Source: Echinarachnius parma (taxonomy: Eukaryota; Echinodermata; Echinoidea; Clypeasteroida; Echinarachniidae). Taken from it: a stretch of DNA of 64,000 nucleotides. Location: NCBI GenBank assembly GCA_037951105.1, contig JBAMJV010008249.1:56581-120580 (forward strand), in the 5' to 3' direction. Both the position numbers and the translations under genes were made by a program. This document shows positions 12,595 through 24,960 of this stretch, one piece after another (within the stretch, counting starts at the first letter, position 1; every line of letters starts with the position of its first letter). Below the pieces are notes generated by a model. The model worked only from the letters and a program-made list of their open reading frames with translations. It ran no database searches and was not told the DNA's origin.

Positions 12595-13394
12595 GACAGA
12601 AAGATTTCTAATCACGTGATGGGTGGGGGCAAATTAGAAAAACAAAAAAGAAACAGTAATTCTTAGCTATGGCCATTCGTATGGCGAACCCTAACCCTAC
12701 AATAGATACAAACTATCCTAAATATATACAGTCATCAGGTCATGTATAGTGTTTGGTTTTATCAACAATTATCTTCTCAGATGATCTTCATCACAATGTA
12801 TATATTTTTATTCAATGTAATTATTTAAAAACTGACGAACTAGCTACATATTGAATTAAAGCGTAGGATATTATTAGACTGAAAATCAGTCTTTGTTTCG
12901 ACGGTCGTTCCATTGAGACAGCAGTCTAGCTTCACTGGCGAATAGGTATATTGGTAGATGTATCGTAATCATAGAAAACTTATTTCAGGTTGGGGTTTTC
13001 TGATTAGTACAGGATACGCGAAATATTTGATAATGTTATAAATTGAGCATAGTATGAGCACATCGATTCTTGATTAGAGTTGCCAATTGGCATTACACTT
13101 CGCTGGATAAGCAAATAATATTTGAATAATATTGGCTGCCAGTGGTTTAGCAGTATACCATACCAGGATAGAGCTAGTCGTCTTCACCTCGTCTTACTTT
13201 TTGATAAGGGCATTGACTGCCATTAGCAACTCTTATCAATAATTAATGTACTTATAAACAAGCTCCACAAAGAAGTGGAAAGACATTTGAGCATAGACAA
13301 AAATCATCAAAATAATGATCCGCTTTGCATTGAAAATGTGTGTATACCTTGTTATGGTTAAAAACATATCCGAGCAATTATTCATGGAATTTGT
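12595..13394. other. 5' flank of left TRAF gene, no feature resolved
   Basis: This is the upstream side of the left TRAF start codon. No TATA box, 5' UTR exon or repeat could be defined with confidence. Confidence 0.35.
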
Positions 13395-13930
13395 TTTTAT
13401 TTATTTATTTATTCGTTTTTATTTCAGTACGGTAGCTCTGTCAGTGATCGGAGCACTGTTTTTCACAGAGGCCCTACAACATAATATACAACACAAATAT
13501 ACATTTAAAAAAAAAGAAGTACAAAATATATATTTTTACAAAAAGAAATTCAACATTGAAAGAATACTTGTGACCATTTAACTAAAATCATTCAAAATAA
13601 ATATCAATTATTATTTTTCAACATGCGCCAATATAAATTACCAAAAACAATTTTGGAAGGAGCTAATTTAATAATGTTTGGAAGATCATTTGGAAGATCA
13701 TTCCTGAATTCATGTTTTCTTTAAATTGAAGACAGAAAATCGGTAGAAGGTAAACATGCGTTACTCCATTGGCTTTTAATGTTAACCTCTAAAAATATTT
13801 TACGAACTTATGTTTGTCTTTATTTAATTTATTTCAAGGCTGTATAAGTATAAGCAATAACCATTATTTTCACAAGACTTGGCATTAGGATAACGTAAAT
13901 TACTATTAATAAAGTTCAACGCGGACTTAT
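13395..13930 (-). mobile_element. Possible LINE 3' end
   Basis: A (TTTA)n run at 13397-13414 (an A-rich tail on the minus strand) is followed by ordered sequence. In it the minus strand gives FRNDLPNDLPNIIKLAPSK near 13650-13715, a wording common at LINE C-termini. No RT core is present. Confidence 0.35.
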
Positions 13931-14685
13931 AACGTTTAATTTGTGTCATGATCGATTATATTATAGTCATGACTGATGGCAGCCATGTGAGCGTTAAATA
14001 CATGATTGTTATTTTGGAAACGTTACAATAAATAACACACACATACGCATCGTGTACTCACCTAAAGTCAACTTTAGCTCATCATATAGCAAACATGAAA
14101 TAACGACACATTTTCATTCAAAATCCAAAATAAGACACAAACTGTCGTGTGCACACACTACACAAATCAAACACGTGGCCCGTATCATTCACAAATTGTA
14201 CCACATGTATGCGCGCAATCGAGTAATTCTTTTGTTATGCCAATGTATTTTATTTTTAATACCATAATGATAATGAGCACACAGATCATTGGGTACGTGC
14301 TGTTCTTGCACTTGTATAAAAATAATAAAAAAAAAAAAAAATGATTATTGCCAACTTGCATGACTTATAGAACTGGAATGTTCTTTCCAAGATCCGACAG
14401 GATCTATACAATTGCGAAATATCAAAGGGCATTGTCCCATTGCCAAACTTAAAGGGAGTAAGTATCATTGTCCAAATCCCCCAAATCCAATTGGAATTCT
14501 AGCATTTCCCTCATACCTTGTTTTATTCGTATTAACAATAAAAGCACGGGACAGGTTTCAGTTTTTCAAATTTCCATTTCGTTCAAAAGATATTTACGAT
14601 TGAAGTGTTCGGATATGAAATTATCTACAGGACCTTTTCAGCCGTGAACAAAGTAAGTAAGTGCAATGACTAAGTTATACAAATA
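13931..14685. other. Non-coding AT-rich stretch
   Basis: No gene, terminal repeat or ordered motif could be supported. Confidence 0.35.
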
Positions 14686-14830
14686 ATACACGGTATAGAG
14701 TGCGTTGTGTAAATGCATTGCACGCGAGGGCTATGTTAGCTCTGCATTACGCACGAGGCGTAAGCCGAGTGCGCAAAGCTAACAGCTAACATAGCCCGAG
14801 AGTGTGATGCATTTACATGATGCACGATGC
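14686..14830. repeat. Imperfect inverted repeat, about 40-bp arms
   Basis: The left arm (TGTAAATGCATTGCACGCGAG, then GGCTATGTTAGC) pairs with the right arm (GCTAACATAGCCCGAGAGTG, then TGATGCATTTACA) around a CpG-rich loop. It looks like a short foldback MITE or the core of one. Confidence 0.65.
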
Positions 14831-15269
14831 TAAGACCGTAGTATTATTTGTTTTATAAAACGAGCTCAACCACGGATTGTTTTATTTTGCTGGATTATTG
14901 AAAACAGACTTGCCACAAATAGTAACCCAGTCTATCTACTCTCTAGAGTGTGAATTTATTAGGAATTTACAACATTAATCATCACTACTGCATTCGCTTC
15001 ACTGAATTTGACTCTGCAGCTCAGCAGATCAAATGCAGTTGATTGGAAATTGCCGAATATTTTCCCATAAAAGTGAGAATTATCAAAGAATTGTATGCAT
15101 TTCCATTTCTTACCAATATCAAACAACAAACCATATAATTTACCAAACTGCTAAGATTTATTTACTACAGAACAGATAATTTACAAAATGAAGCATTTTT
15201 CATCTTGTTTTTATCACTCTCGCAAGATTGTCTTCGATATAACTATGTAAACAAGCATTGTGACGTCAC
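14831..15269. other. Non-coding stretch
   Basis: Nothing supported. Confidence 0.35.
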
Positions 15270-15735
15270 AGCCGTGCAAAAGTTGTGCAACGAAAACGAG
15301 TAACGCACCCCGGTCGCGTCTTTTTTTTCCGTAACCTTAATGCGTCGCAACTCGTGAAAGCGCGCTGGAAAGCCAAGACTAGCTCGCGGTGTTGATTTAC
15401 ACGCAAGCCTAGCTATTTTCTCAATAAAATCGTGGCTTCACACACCATGATGACTGTGAGTGTGATAGTTACGCCTATATTAATCATAATGTTCCTAGTC
15501 TCATTGTCGTGGTCGTAGTCCGCATCGAGATCGGACACTAATTAAATAATGGTCACCCTTGCCCTTGGACTTGTCTTATCTAGTTCGATGTCGCAGAGCC
15601 GCAGATTTTGATGCATAATAGCAGCGGGGGCTAGTCTTGGCTTACCAGCGCGCTTTTACGAGTTTTTGAGGAAAAGCGACGCATTAAGGTTATGGAACAA
15701 AAAGACGCACCCCGGTCGCACCCTGTTTTGCACGG
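15270..15735. mobile_element. Foldback element with GC-rich arms
   Basis: The left arm near 15340-15395 (CCGTAACCTTAATGCGTCGC, then GCGCGCTGGAAAGCCAAGAC) is inverted at about 15627-15695 (AGTCTTGGCTTACCAGCGCG, then GCGACGCATTAAGGTTATGG). The outer parts share GCCGTGCAAAA in inverted form. A 15-bp ACGCACCCCGGTCGC occurs in direct orientation on both sides. The loop is about 230 bp and non-coding. Confidence 0.7.
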
Positions 15736-17059
15736 TCGTGCATGTTTGTTGATATTTAATGAATAGTCACGTGACAGGATTTGACCAATCACGTTACAGA
15801 ATTCACCAGAGCCGTTTTATAACACTTTGCATTTTCGCTCATTTCTCGGCCAAATAACATCAAATTAACTTGACAATTTTCACACATTACTTTCTCGACA
15901 TATCAGATTACACCACTGCACATTTGATTAACCACGCATCACTGTTCGCACTTGCCAACAAAGTTACTAGATCCTTTTAAGAAAAAATATATAAAGTGAA
16001 TGAATGAATGTTTTGAGGCAAAAGGGGCGTGTGTATATGGCATTGTAGGGGGATGGGGGAGGGAGGGGGTGAGACAACAGTTGAAGCTGATGGGGCCACT
16101 TCCCCCTCACAAGAAACCCCACCGGATTGGTGTGTGTTATGATTAACATGATAACGCTATATTCCGGCAAAGGCATACCATATTCTGGTATAGTGCATCT
16201 GTTTCATTTTCACTGGTAAAACTGATTTCCGGGGGGAAAAATGATCTCATTTGGGGAAAGGCTTGGCCATTTTCGTGAAAATCATAATATTTTGGGTATA
16301 ATGCATGATATCTGGCAAAAGTCATTCTTCTTATGAGAGGCATGTCTTTATTATTTATTTGTTTCCTCGTACTGCCCCGTTGTTAGTTTGTTTTAATTTA
16401 ATGGACCTCTTTAATATTGACTTTACTTCATTAGGAATTGAGTGCCCCCCCTGCTGAATTTAATGTATTCACATACGTAACTATATAAGCCACAGGTACC
16501 GGTTTATAAAATAGTAATCCTCACATTGTTATATAAACAGTTTGTGATTTAGGGTTGATGTGTACATGCTGAATATTCTAACAAAGGCTGAACTATTTCT
16601 ATTGCAATTTTAGAATAATACAATCTCGTACGCTAACAAAAAATAGTGCACGCGACATTGGCAATAACGAAGGATACGCAAATATTATAAAAATGGAACC
16701 GAATGAACGGGAATGAGAGCTCTCTTTCTGCACAATAATTATGACGTTTATTTACAGCATGCATGGACTTTATACTCGCCGGGGTATTTCAAACTTCATG
16801 AGGCATATCATCATGATTATGTTTCGGTGCGTTATTATTTGGATACTAACAAAAACATACACTCAGTGAGAGGACTATGTGTTGACTGGATTAGTGGTTG
16901 GTTCACCTAGGCGAAGGTTAATTTTGTGAGTATGTACGTATGCGTTTATAGGCCTACTAAATAAATTATTTAATTTTCTTTTCTTATTACTGCTCACGGG
17001 TCATGTGTATTAATTTCCCAATTGTTATATTTTACGACATGTATTTGTTTGAAAGGGAT
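15736..17059. other. Non-coding stretch
   Basis: No gene seen. Several short frames have no family resemblance. Confidence 0.35.
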
Positions 17060-17650
17060 CTAAACCGAACACAAAAAGTAACTATTCCCCTAAACAATTG
17101 CTCATAATTTCATAGCCAATAATCGTTTCATGATTTCGTTTTGCTAAAACTATCCCTATGTTAGTTAGGAAAATATGTGTAAAAATAAGAGGTAACGATT
17201 AATCCATGGTTGAGTATTAAGCACTCATTAAAGAGAAAATTGGCATTTCAAAATTCGCAAAAAGTAATATTATCATTGCAGTTTATTAAGTATTGGAAAA
17301 TGTCAAAATGCACTGTTTAACAATTGCAATTAATGCATTTTACCACATGTGCCATTAAAAAATCAAAATGGAATATTAAACAGCAAAAGCCATTGATTCA
17401 TAAACCATAATCAATGCATTCTTCTACATGTGCTGTTTCACATACAGGCACGCGCAATGTCTTGTGACTTTTGAATTTGGCCATCTGTGCTCATTCAGCC
17501 ATAAAGTGGTGAATATCTCGGATGTTCACACAAAATGTACATAACAATAAACTATACCAATATTGTGGTAAGATGACATCTTGACATAATTATCGGTTAT
17601 GAAATTATGAGCAGTTTTCTCGGGGGTAGTTACTTTTTGTTTTCGGTTTA
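17060..17650. mobile_element. Foldback MITE, about 591 bp
   Basis: The ends are CTAAACCGAACACAAAAAGT and, inverted, CTAAACCGAAAACAAAAAGT. Pairing continues through AACTAnnCCC and GCTCATAATTTCATA for about 65 bp. The interior is AT-rich and non-coding. No clear target duplication was found, so no superfamily is assigned. Confidence 0.78.
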
Positions 17651-19045
17651 GTTAATAAAATGTGTATATTCCGTCGTCTGATATGTCCACTGGGTGATGT
17701 GTACGGTAAACGAATTTAATTGACTTTAATGCAAAGTGGTATTGGATTTATAAATTTGCACTGACTTTGTTATACATTTGTTGCCTATAACGTTCCAGTG
17801 TATAATTAAAAATCTGAACACTTCAATCGTGGATAACTTTTTAACGAAAGCGAAATTCGGAAACAAAAACCTATTCCATGCTTTACAATCATCGGTAATA
17901 CGAATACAACAAGGAATGTCAGAACCGCTAGCTAGAGTTCCGATTAAGTTTTGAGGATTTATACAATGTTACTAGAATAATACGCGAAACAACTACTTGC
18001 TCCAGGTGATACAACCACACTTTATAAAGCTCTCTGCATGTAAAGTCTATGTAAAAATTATATGCATGCATGGAATATATTCCAATGCATTTACCGTGAT
18101 GCATAATTTATGTACGTTCATGGCGTTATTGGCTATACAGTAACTAGCTGTCAGCTAATACTGATACATATTGTCATTTTTACAACATGTCATGATTACA
18201 CCTGAAAAAAGGGAAAGAAGGGCACAGAATATTTTTATCTTCGATCTGGTTCAGTGCATTGTGTGTAAAAAAAAAAAAAAAAGAGAGAAAGAAAAAAAAA
18301 AGCAATGCCATAATAATAGTCAGCAGCCGTGACCGCAAGTTGTGCCAACGTTGACCCAGATAATTGCGTTCTATAATGCAAACGAAAAGGGGATCTCCCC
18401 ATTTTGTTGAAGCAGTTCCACGTACTCCATGTAAAATCCTCTGGTAAACAGGCTGGAGCATACAATTTATTAGCACCTTTACTCATGAGAGGCATGACCT
18501 TGTTACTATCCCTAGCTCATTTATTCCCGATGTATTTTTCTTTGTTAGGCCTAAAAATTGTAATTCTTGCATTTCCATTATTGGGGATGTAGTAATGTAC
18601 TGAGTATATCATTCTCTCCACCCCAGTAGCTAGCCACACATCTTTCCTGTATATTTGGAGCAGGTATGTATTGTGGAATATATCTATTATGAGTAATTTT
18701 GCAATCGTGTATGATAGCTATAAAGTGCACGACATTGGTCACTAAATCACAACAAAATATACGCAATAGTAACATGGTAAAGGAACCGAATCAACCAATA
18801 GGTGAGCTCCATTTCCATACACACTATGATATGACGTCAAAGGAATGGTTAACCCGCCAGCGCATTTCTCAATTGAACTTCATGTGGCATACATCATGAT
18901 GATGTTTGGGGTGCATTAATTCAACTGGGCATTATTAACATATCGGAGGGGACTTTGCATGTGTTGATCTTGACTGGTATAGTAGAGTTCACCTAGCTGA
19001 AGGCAAATGTGTGAGTATGATTATTGTCCATGTGTATGCATTTGG
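17651..19045. other. Non-coding stretch
   Basis: It contains an A/G-rich run at 18268-18302. No exon or terminal repeat was resolved. Confidence 0.35.
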
Positions 19046-19340
19046 ACGTGGTGTGGCAAGATTGGTAGAGCGCGCGCTTTCCGATCGTGAGATCCCGAGT
19101 TCAAACCCTGTGTATGCCCACTGCGTTTGTCCTTAACATTTAATCCACAATTGCTGATCTCTACCCAAATAGGTACCATGGTCGGGTGTTATTAATAAGC
19201 CTTAGGTAGCGCCATCAGTGGCAGCTCGGCTAGTATGCTCCCCGGGGAGTTGGGTGACCATGGGTCAATTAAATAATTGTTTAAGCGCGCTTAGAGGCTC
19301 TTTGCAATATGCGCTATATAAATGTCTATTATTATTATTA
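19046..19340 (+). mobile_element. tRNA-derived SINE
   Basis: The head carries a pol III A-box-like GGCAAGATTGGTAGAGCG and a B-box-like GAGTTCAAACC about 35 bp later. A body follows. The tail CAATATGCGCTATATAAATG leads into (TATTAT)n. The (ATT)n-type tail preceded by GCGCTATATAAATG matches 3' ends shared by many invertebrate SINEs and L2-like LINEs, which suggests an L2-type partner for mobilisation (inference). It is a single forward copy and looks nearly complete. Confidence 0.8.
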
Positions 19341-19355
19341 TTACCTACAACTTAA

Positions 19356-20128
19356 CCCTATTAACGCCGGGCTATTTGAGGTCTTCAGCAGGCCGGGGGG
19401 GGGGGCCATTATGGCCCCCCCTAAGATCTCGGCCGCGGAGCGGCCGATCGCCGTAAAAATTTGCACGCGTGATAAGTGAAGTGTATAGAATACAATGGTA
19501 ATTTTTAAAAATTTTGAAAAATTCATTAATTTGCATATTTATGGTAATTTATGCAAATAAGTCATGAAATTCATATTTTTACCCATAAATCATATATTCT
19601 TCATAATTAAACTCTGGTTTTCACTACATATATTCTTTAGAGCATTTGGAATGATACTACAACAAACAAAATTGGAAGAGCCTGGTTCTTCCTTTTGTTT
19701 TCTTTTGTTTTATTAATTTCTTATGTATTTCTTTGTTTTTTAACTTATGTATTTTATTGTTTTTGTTGTTTATTTTATTTCTAACTATAATTTAACTGTT
19801 TTGAACCCCAAAACCAACATATAAAATGTAAACAACACCAAATATCTAATAATACACCTCATTTTATGAAAATTGATATTTCCATATGTTTTGTACACAA
19901 ATCACGAAATTTAGCGATTTTCGGGCTGACATGCATAGACAAAAGGTCACGTGACATTGTAACGGAGGGTCCGATTTTCGAAATTTTTGTTTTAAAACGT
20001 GCGCAAGACCCGAAAGAAAAAAGTCACCAAGCAGCGGCGCGTCATCTTGCAGCGTTTTGGAGCAATAAAAAAAATTCCGGAGGGGGGGGCCATTATGGCC
20101 CCCCCCCCCCCCCCCGGCCTTATTAGGG
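19356..20128. mobile_element. piggyBac-type non-autonomous transposon, copy 1
   Basis: It is flanked on both sides by TTAA (19352-19355 and 20129-20132). The ends are CCCTATTAACGCCGGGC and, inverted, CCCTAATAAGGCCGGGG. Both ends then carry a poly-G run and a GGCCATTATGGCC palindrome. TTAA targets with CCCTA ends are the hallmark of piggyBac. The 773-bp interior is AT-rich and non-coding. It sits 12 bp beyond the SINE tail. A second family member is at 37686-38484. Confidence 0.82.
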
Positions 20129-20132
20129 TTAA

Positions 20133-21289
20133 AGGGATACATTACAAATTTAATCCTATTGTGTGCACAAGAAATTATCCATTCCCAGTAATTGGCCTTG
20201 CTTTGGAGTTTGGAATATTCGATATAATCTCCGGGATATAATACCGATGCATGGAATATTAGGTCAATTAATTCTTCCCAATTCGACTGTTCATGTAGCC
20301 ATAGCTTTAAAATAGATTTAAAATAAGCCTAACTAGTGTGGCTGTATGAATAATTATGGTCACAGGAGCTCTACATGCACGGCAGCAATACATGTTCGAC
20401 GGATGCAGCGTTGCAATTAATATGTCAACCAATGCTTCGACCAGAGTCCTCCCACCTCTCTGCTTCGACGTCATACAACAGTCGAATGGGGAAAACTATT
20501 ATATCGACATACAAAATTGCACATCGTTGATTCCACAACATTGTGTACATATGATCGCTACTATACGCTTATGAACGAACTTTGTACCCTTTCTATAAAT
20601 ACTCGGTGTTTGCAGAATAATGAAATGAGCACGTACCAGATGACTTGATCGATTGAAGGGTTTGGGTTCTGTAGCGCAGCTCAATGCAATTATGTCGATG
20701 TGGCTGTTGTGTATGACGTGCGGTTGTTCTCGTAAATGAAATGCCTCTCATGAGCCGTTTCTTTTTGTAAACCAATTAGAGATGTGGGTTCCAGATAGGA
20801 TACGGTCCGATGGATGATAGGCATGTGCAAACAAATTATTCGGTGAATTTTCATGAGAATTTTCATGAGACCTACCGCACGCCATATGATACTTCTGAGC
20901 GCAATAATAATAGTGACGGGGCGGGGAAAACAGTACGAACGTTCGACGTATCCCTATCACCGATCTACTGTGCATAGCTACAGTACAATACAGACTAACT
21001 GAATACAGATTCATGACAATGTCAATCCGTCCAGAAAAAGAAACCCCTGACCAAGTTGAATTAGCGCCTCGTCATGGAAACCGCCACACCTATGAGTCAC
21101 ACCCAACTGACATCATTATAAATATATTCCATACTTACCGTTCATTTATGATACAAATTGTATAATCCTGTACAAAACGGGTCTGAAAGTGCCATTTGAC
21201 GAAAGTCGTGATATAAGCTCCTCTCCTATCGCAGTCGACTACAAATATGCACTTTACTCGTACTCCCGACTGTAAAATCGGAATAGTTT
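20133..21289. other. Non-coding or unassigned stretch
   Basis: A plus-strand open frame at 20356-20574 has no recognisable family and no splice context. I do not call it. Confidence 0.35.
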
Positions 21290-21575
21290 ATTGTGCCGCG
21301 TAATCTGACGCTGGGCGCGGCGCGTCAACGTCATTTTTGTGCAGAGCGCGTTGATCTTTATCAACGTACGCGCTCTGCATTTGTGCTGCCAGGCCAACGT
21401 TGGCGCAAAGTACGGGCCAACGCTGGCCTAACGTCGGACCAACGTTGGATATCTGATCTGGCCTATGTCATTTTTGCCGTCAGGTCAACGTTGGCGCAAC
21501 TTTGGGTCAACGCTTGCGCAATGTCGGGCCAACATTACCCCCGACGTAAGACCAACGTTTTAACAACCATTTTCG
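21290..21575. repeat. CCAACGTTGG-type tandem/inverted repeat
   Basis: Imperfect units containing GGCCAACGTTGG, GTCAACGTTGGCGCAA and GGGCCAAC repeat every 10-80 bp. A hairpin (GCAGAGCGCGTTGAT paired with ATCAACGTACGCGCTCTGC) lies at the start. The frame stays open, but the composition is that of a repeat, not a protein gene. Confidence 0.6.
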
Positions 21576-21823
21576 GACTGTGATAAAAGGCTAAATGTGC
21601 GCTAGCTTTTGCATAGTAATCGAGGCATAGGACCTGAAATGAAATACCACAGTAATCAATTGTTCCATCTTATACGTCTCTAAATTTATTTCTGTATTCG
21701 TATAATTATTAAGGCCTAGTATGTCGTATGGCCTTTTCAAATGTATACCCCATATTTTCAATAAAGATTTGATTTGCATCACCAACAAGTTTAATAGCTA
21801 TCTAATAAGCTATTAGGTATTAA

Positions 21824-22330
21824 AGGGAAATGAAACTATTGGCTTTCGGTTATTATTATCGTTTAGAGGGTGAACAGACATTTGATTTGATACATAACTT
21901 GGCAATTTTGGCCTCCTGGATCCCATGAAATCAGGCGTGAACATACCCACATTTTACTCATTCTTACGGCGGCAAAAGATGATGGGAGCGGCCATGTTCT
22001 TGTAATTACCCGACATGCTTTGACGTATGTGCTTAGGGTCGAACAAAAAGCTTTTTACTGATTTCAAAGCATCTACAAGAGTATTCAGACAATGGTTTGA
22101 ATTGGTGCTATTGAAATGCATTAGTGCATATCATTGACCGTAGTCCGCACAAACCTAATAATGGCGGCCTCCAGTGTTCGCGCGAATAGTGGTATACCCG
22201 ATAGAGTTTTCACATATTTCTTCCACAGCAGACATCTGAGTCGGAGTAATGTTACATAGGCCTATAATAAACAGGCATATGACGATGTATAAAGTATAGG
22301 ATAAACTATATTCTTGAGTTGCATTGCCCT
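21824..22330. mobile_element. TTAA-flanked MITE (Kolobok-like), 507 bp
   Basis: TTAA lies at 21820-21823 and 22331-22334. The inverted ends are AGGGAAATGAAACT and AGGGCAATGCAACT. TTAA duplication with AGGG ends fits Kolobok better than piggyBac (CCC ends). The interior is non-coding. Confidence 0.65.
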
Positions 22331-22437
22331 TTAAACATGCGATATGTTATGCCTACATGAATATAATTAGAATTGAAAATATGAAAAGAGAAAACAATTA
22401 TTACCATAACAATTACATTTTGCATCCACTTATGGCT

Positions 22438-23005
22438 CAGTCACATTTGACACGGCGGCCGTACGGTCTAAAATTTCTACGGCCAATTACAAAAATAGGG
22501 CCGCCGTATAATTTCTACGGTCACATGCATTAGCAGTCACAATTGCCACGGCCGCCGCACGGCGTATCTTTAATTTGTGGAGACAGAAAATCTGCGGCTG
22601 CCGTACGGCCTTTAAAGTGATGACGCACGGTTGCCTTAGGGCGTCCCTGCGGTTGCCGTAGGTTATTTGAACAAATATCAAGGCAGACGCAAGGCGCCCG
22701 CAAGGCGGCCGCAGGGGGGCCATACGGCAACCGTGCGGCCAGACTGACGCTACATCTACACCCCTATAGTGTATAGGAGTGGTAGCCATGGCTACGGCGT
22801 GTATAATTGCTTTGGCGACCGTAGAAATGAAAAAGAGTTATAACTTTAGTTATAATTCTACCGCGACCCCTACGGCCTGTTAAATATACGGTTCCGCCGT
22901 ACGGGGACCCTGCGCCCACCGCAGATTTTCTGCGGCCGCCGCACGTTTCTCTCGATTTCGGGGGCGTACGGCCGCCGTACGCTTGCCGTAGAGCAAATGT
23001 GACTG
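22438..23005. mobile_element. GC-rich foldback element, 568 bp
   Basis: The inverted ends are CAGTCACATTTG / CAAATGTGACTG. The interior is dense in CGGCCGCCGTACGG-like palindromes (CGGCGGCCGTACGG, CTGCGGCTGCCGTACGG, GGCCGCCGTACGC and others) and is far more CpG-rich than anything nearby. Long frames on the minus strand are by-products of this composition. No target duplication was recognised. Confidence 0.75.
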
Positions 23006-23012
23006 TAGCATA

Positions 23013-23751
23013 ACTATCGATAATCGAGCATGAATATTCGTATTTAATCGATGCACAGTCTCCCGTATGCACAGTGCAGCAAATACGGTCCGTTGAATGT
23101 TCTTAAAAATGAACCGTTAATTTTTAACATGGTTAAGGAAACTCAGCACTCCCAAAATTATCACTCATATGCGTTCGAGGAGGAAGAGGGTGGAAACAAG
23201 AAAGATGAGTGGATTGCTAATTCTTCATATTTAAAGAAGGTAAAAGGGCATAGGATAATACAGTATAAGTAAATAAACAGTTATTACGTTCACTCATTAT
23301 CTGCTTACAAACGAAAATCGATCATGAATATTGATGGTCAATCGATGCCCATACCCTGACCTACAATCGATAATCGATCATGATTATTCATAGTTAATTG
23401 ATGCACATTTCCCCAATGCTGTGGGACACATAATAAAAAATAAAAAAAGTGTAAGCATTTTTTAATTTTTTAACAAAATCGTCGAATAAATCTGGGGCCC
23501 AGATGTATTCCGATCGGATATATTTATTGATATTTCAGCCGGTTCTGAACCGATTTTGATCAAATAAAGTTTACTTTGTCATTAAATTGTATATTATGCT
23601 CTTTCAAATTGTATACTCTTTGTTTGTCATTATGTCACAAAAATTGTTTCTTGCAGCGCCCTCTATACCAATTAAATTCCCCGAACTCAACAATCCCGAT
23701 AAGGAAAAGGGGACTGGGACAAGAAGGCCGAGTGGATTACTAACGCCTTAT

Positions 23752-23785
<34 letters not shown>

Positions 23786-23945
23786 TATTATCAAAGGGGT
23801 CATCGGATAATAAAAAGTTAAACATAAGTATAAGTAAATAAACAGATTAGGTTCACCCAAGTACTTAATGTTGATCGATGCCATACCATAACTTACAATC
23901 GATAATCGATCGTGAATATTCATGGTTAATCGATGCACACTCCCA
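23013..23945. repeat. Two diverged repeat units with ATCGAT-rich blocks
   Basis: The motif TCGATAATCGATCATGAATA then TTCATGGTTAATCGATGCACA recurs near 23015-23057, 23311-23352, 23365-23406 and 23893-23939. Between the blocks, 23150-23290 and 23690-23850 are diverged copies of each other (both end AGTATAAGTAAATAAACAG), so a unit of about 550 bp was duplicated. A run of about 28 G lies at 23757-23784 in the second unit only. Confidence 0.65.
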
Positions 23946-24960
23946 TATAGATAGTGGCACAGTGATGATCATATACAGTATCTTGAAAGGTACCATTAAC
24001 ATGGTTATTAAGTAAGAAAGCTATAAATGGAGCACTAACTTTCGGATAAAACGCCTCATATTTGGTAAAATTATAAAGTAATTAGCTTCACTGTACTTTA
24101 TAATGTGCCGGGAATCTAAGCTAAATTACAAACACCAGGGCAAAAAGTCGAGAAAAAGACTGGAGAAAGTACCTATCTGCTATCATATTAATAACTTTAA
24201 TTGGTTGGTCTTCGTCCATAATCTTTAATTGGCCAAAAATATAATTGGGTCAACCAATATACAACGCCACTCATCAATAATTAATTACCCCATAGTTGGC
24301 CCAACGTCAGCTAATTGAAAATTAAATAACAAACATTCTCTTAAAACATTAAATATTTTCTGTAAAGGGATTCTTAGAAACATCGTCAAAATCCACAAAC
24401 CTTAATTATAAATCTAGTGGTCTCTCATATCGGGTTGAATCCGATTTAGAAGCATGTAACGGGTTTGGTTTGTCTATAATTGTCATTTATGATTAGATCG
24501 TTCGGATCCGAGTTTAACTATCCCGTAGATAGTCATAACCGTGTTCAAAGTCAGTGCAATAAATAAGGACTACATTATTTGCATTTTTGCTCATTGCTCG
24601 GCCATGTAACATCCATTTAATGTGAAATGTTCACACAATGCTCAGAGGGCGAATCAAATCACAAAACATTTTACCAACCATTCAGCACTTCCGTGCACAT
24701 GCCGGCAAAGATACGCATGTGAATGTGCGGAGTTGATGAAATAGCCTTAACATTTACTATGTGTTACCAATTAAATGTCTGAAATAATTTAGTTGATAAG
24801 CAAGATATAGATGCATTTTTTTATAAATCAATTTCAAGGTTCTTTATAACGCATTTAAACAAAATATAAATTACGATCATCACGCTCATTTGAACAAAAT
24901 CAACTGCGTAACTAGGTTATCGTTATAGTGTAACATTATTTTTATTATTGATTATTACTG
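23946..24960. other. Non-coding stretch
   Basis: No gene seen. A TTGGCCCAACGT fragment near 24296 recalls the 21.3-kb repeat. Confidence 0.35.

Noticed and set aside
19053-19130. Functional tRNA gene
   Set aside because: A and B boxes are present but the cloverleaf is imperfect and the body plus (ATT)n tail make it a SINE.
20356-20574. 72-codon plus-strand frame with several cysteines
   Set aside because: No recognisable pattern; length within chance expectation.
22487-23072. Overlapping minus-strand frames of 66-102 codons
   Set aside because: They arise from the GC-rich palindromic foldback element.
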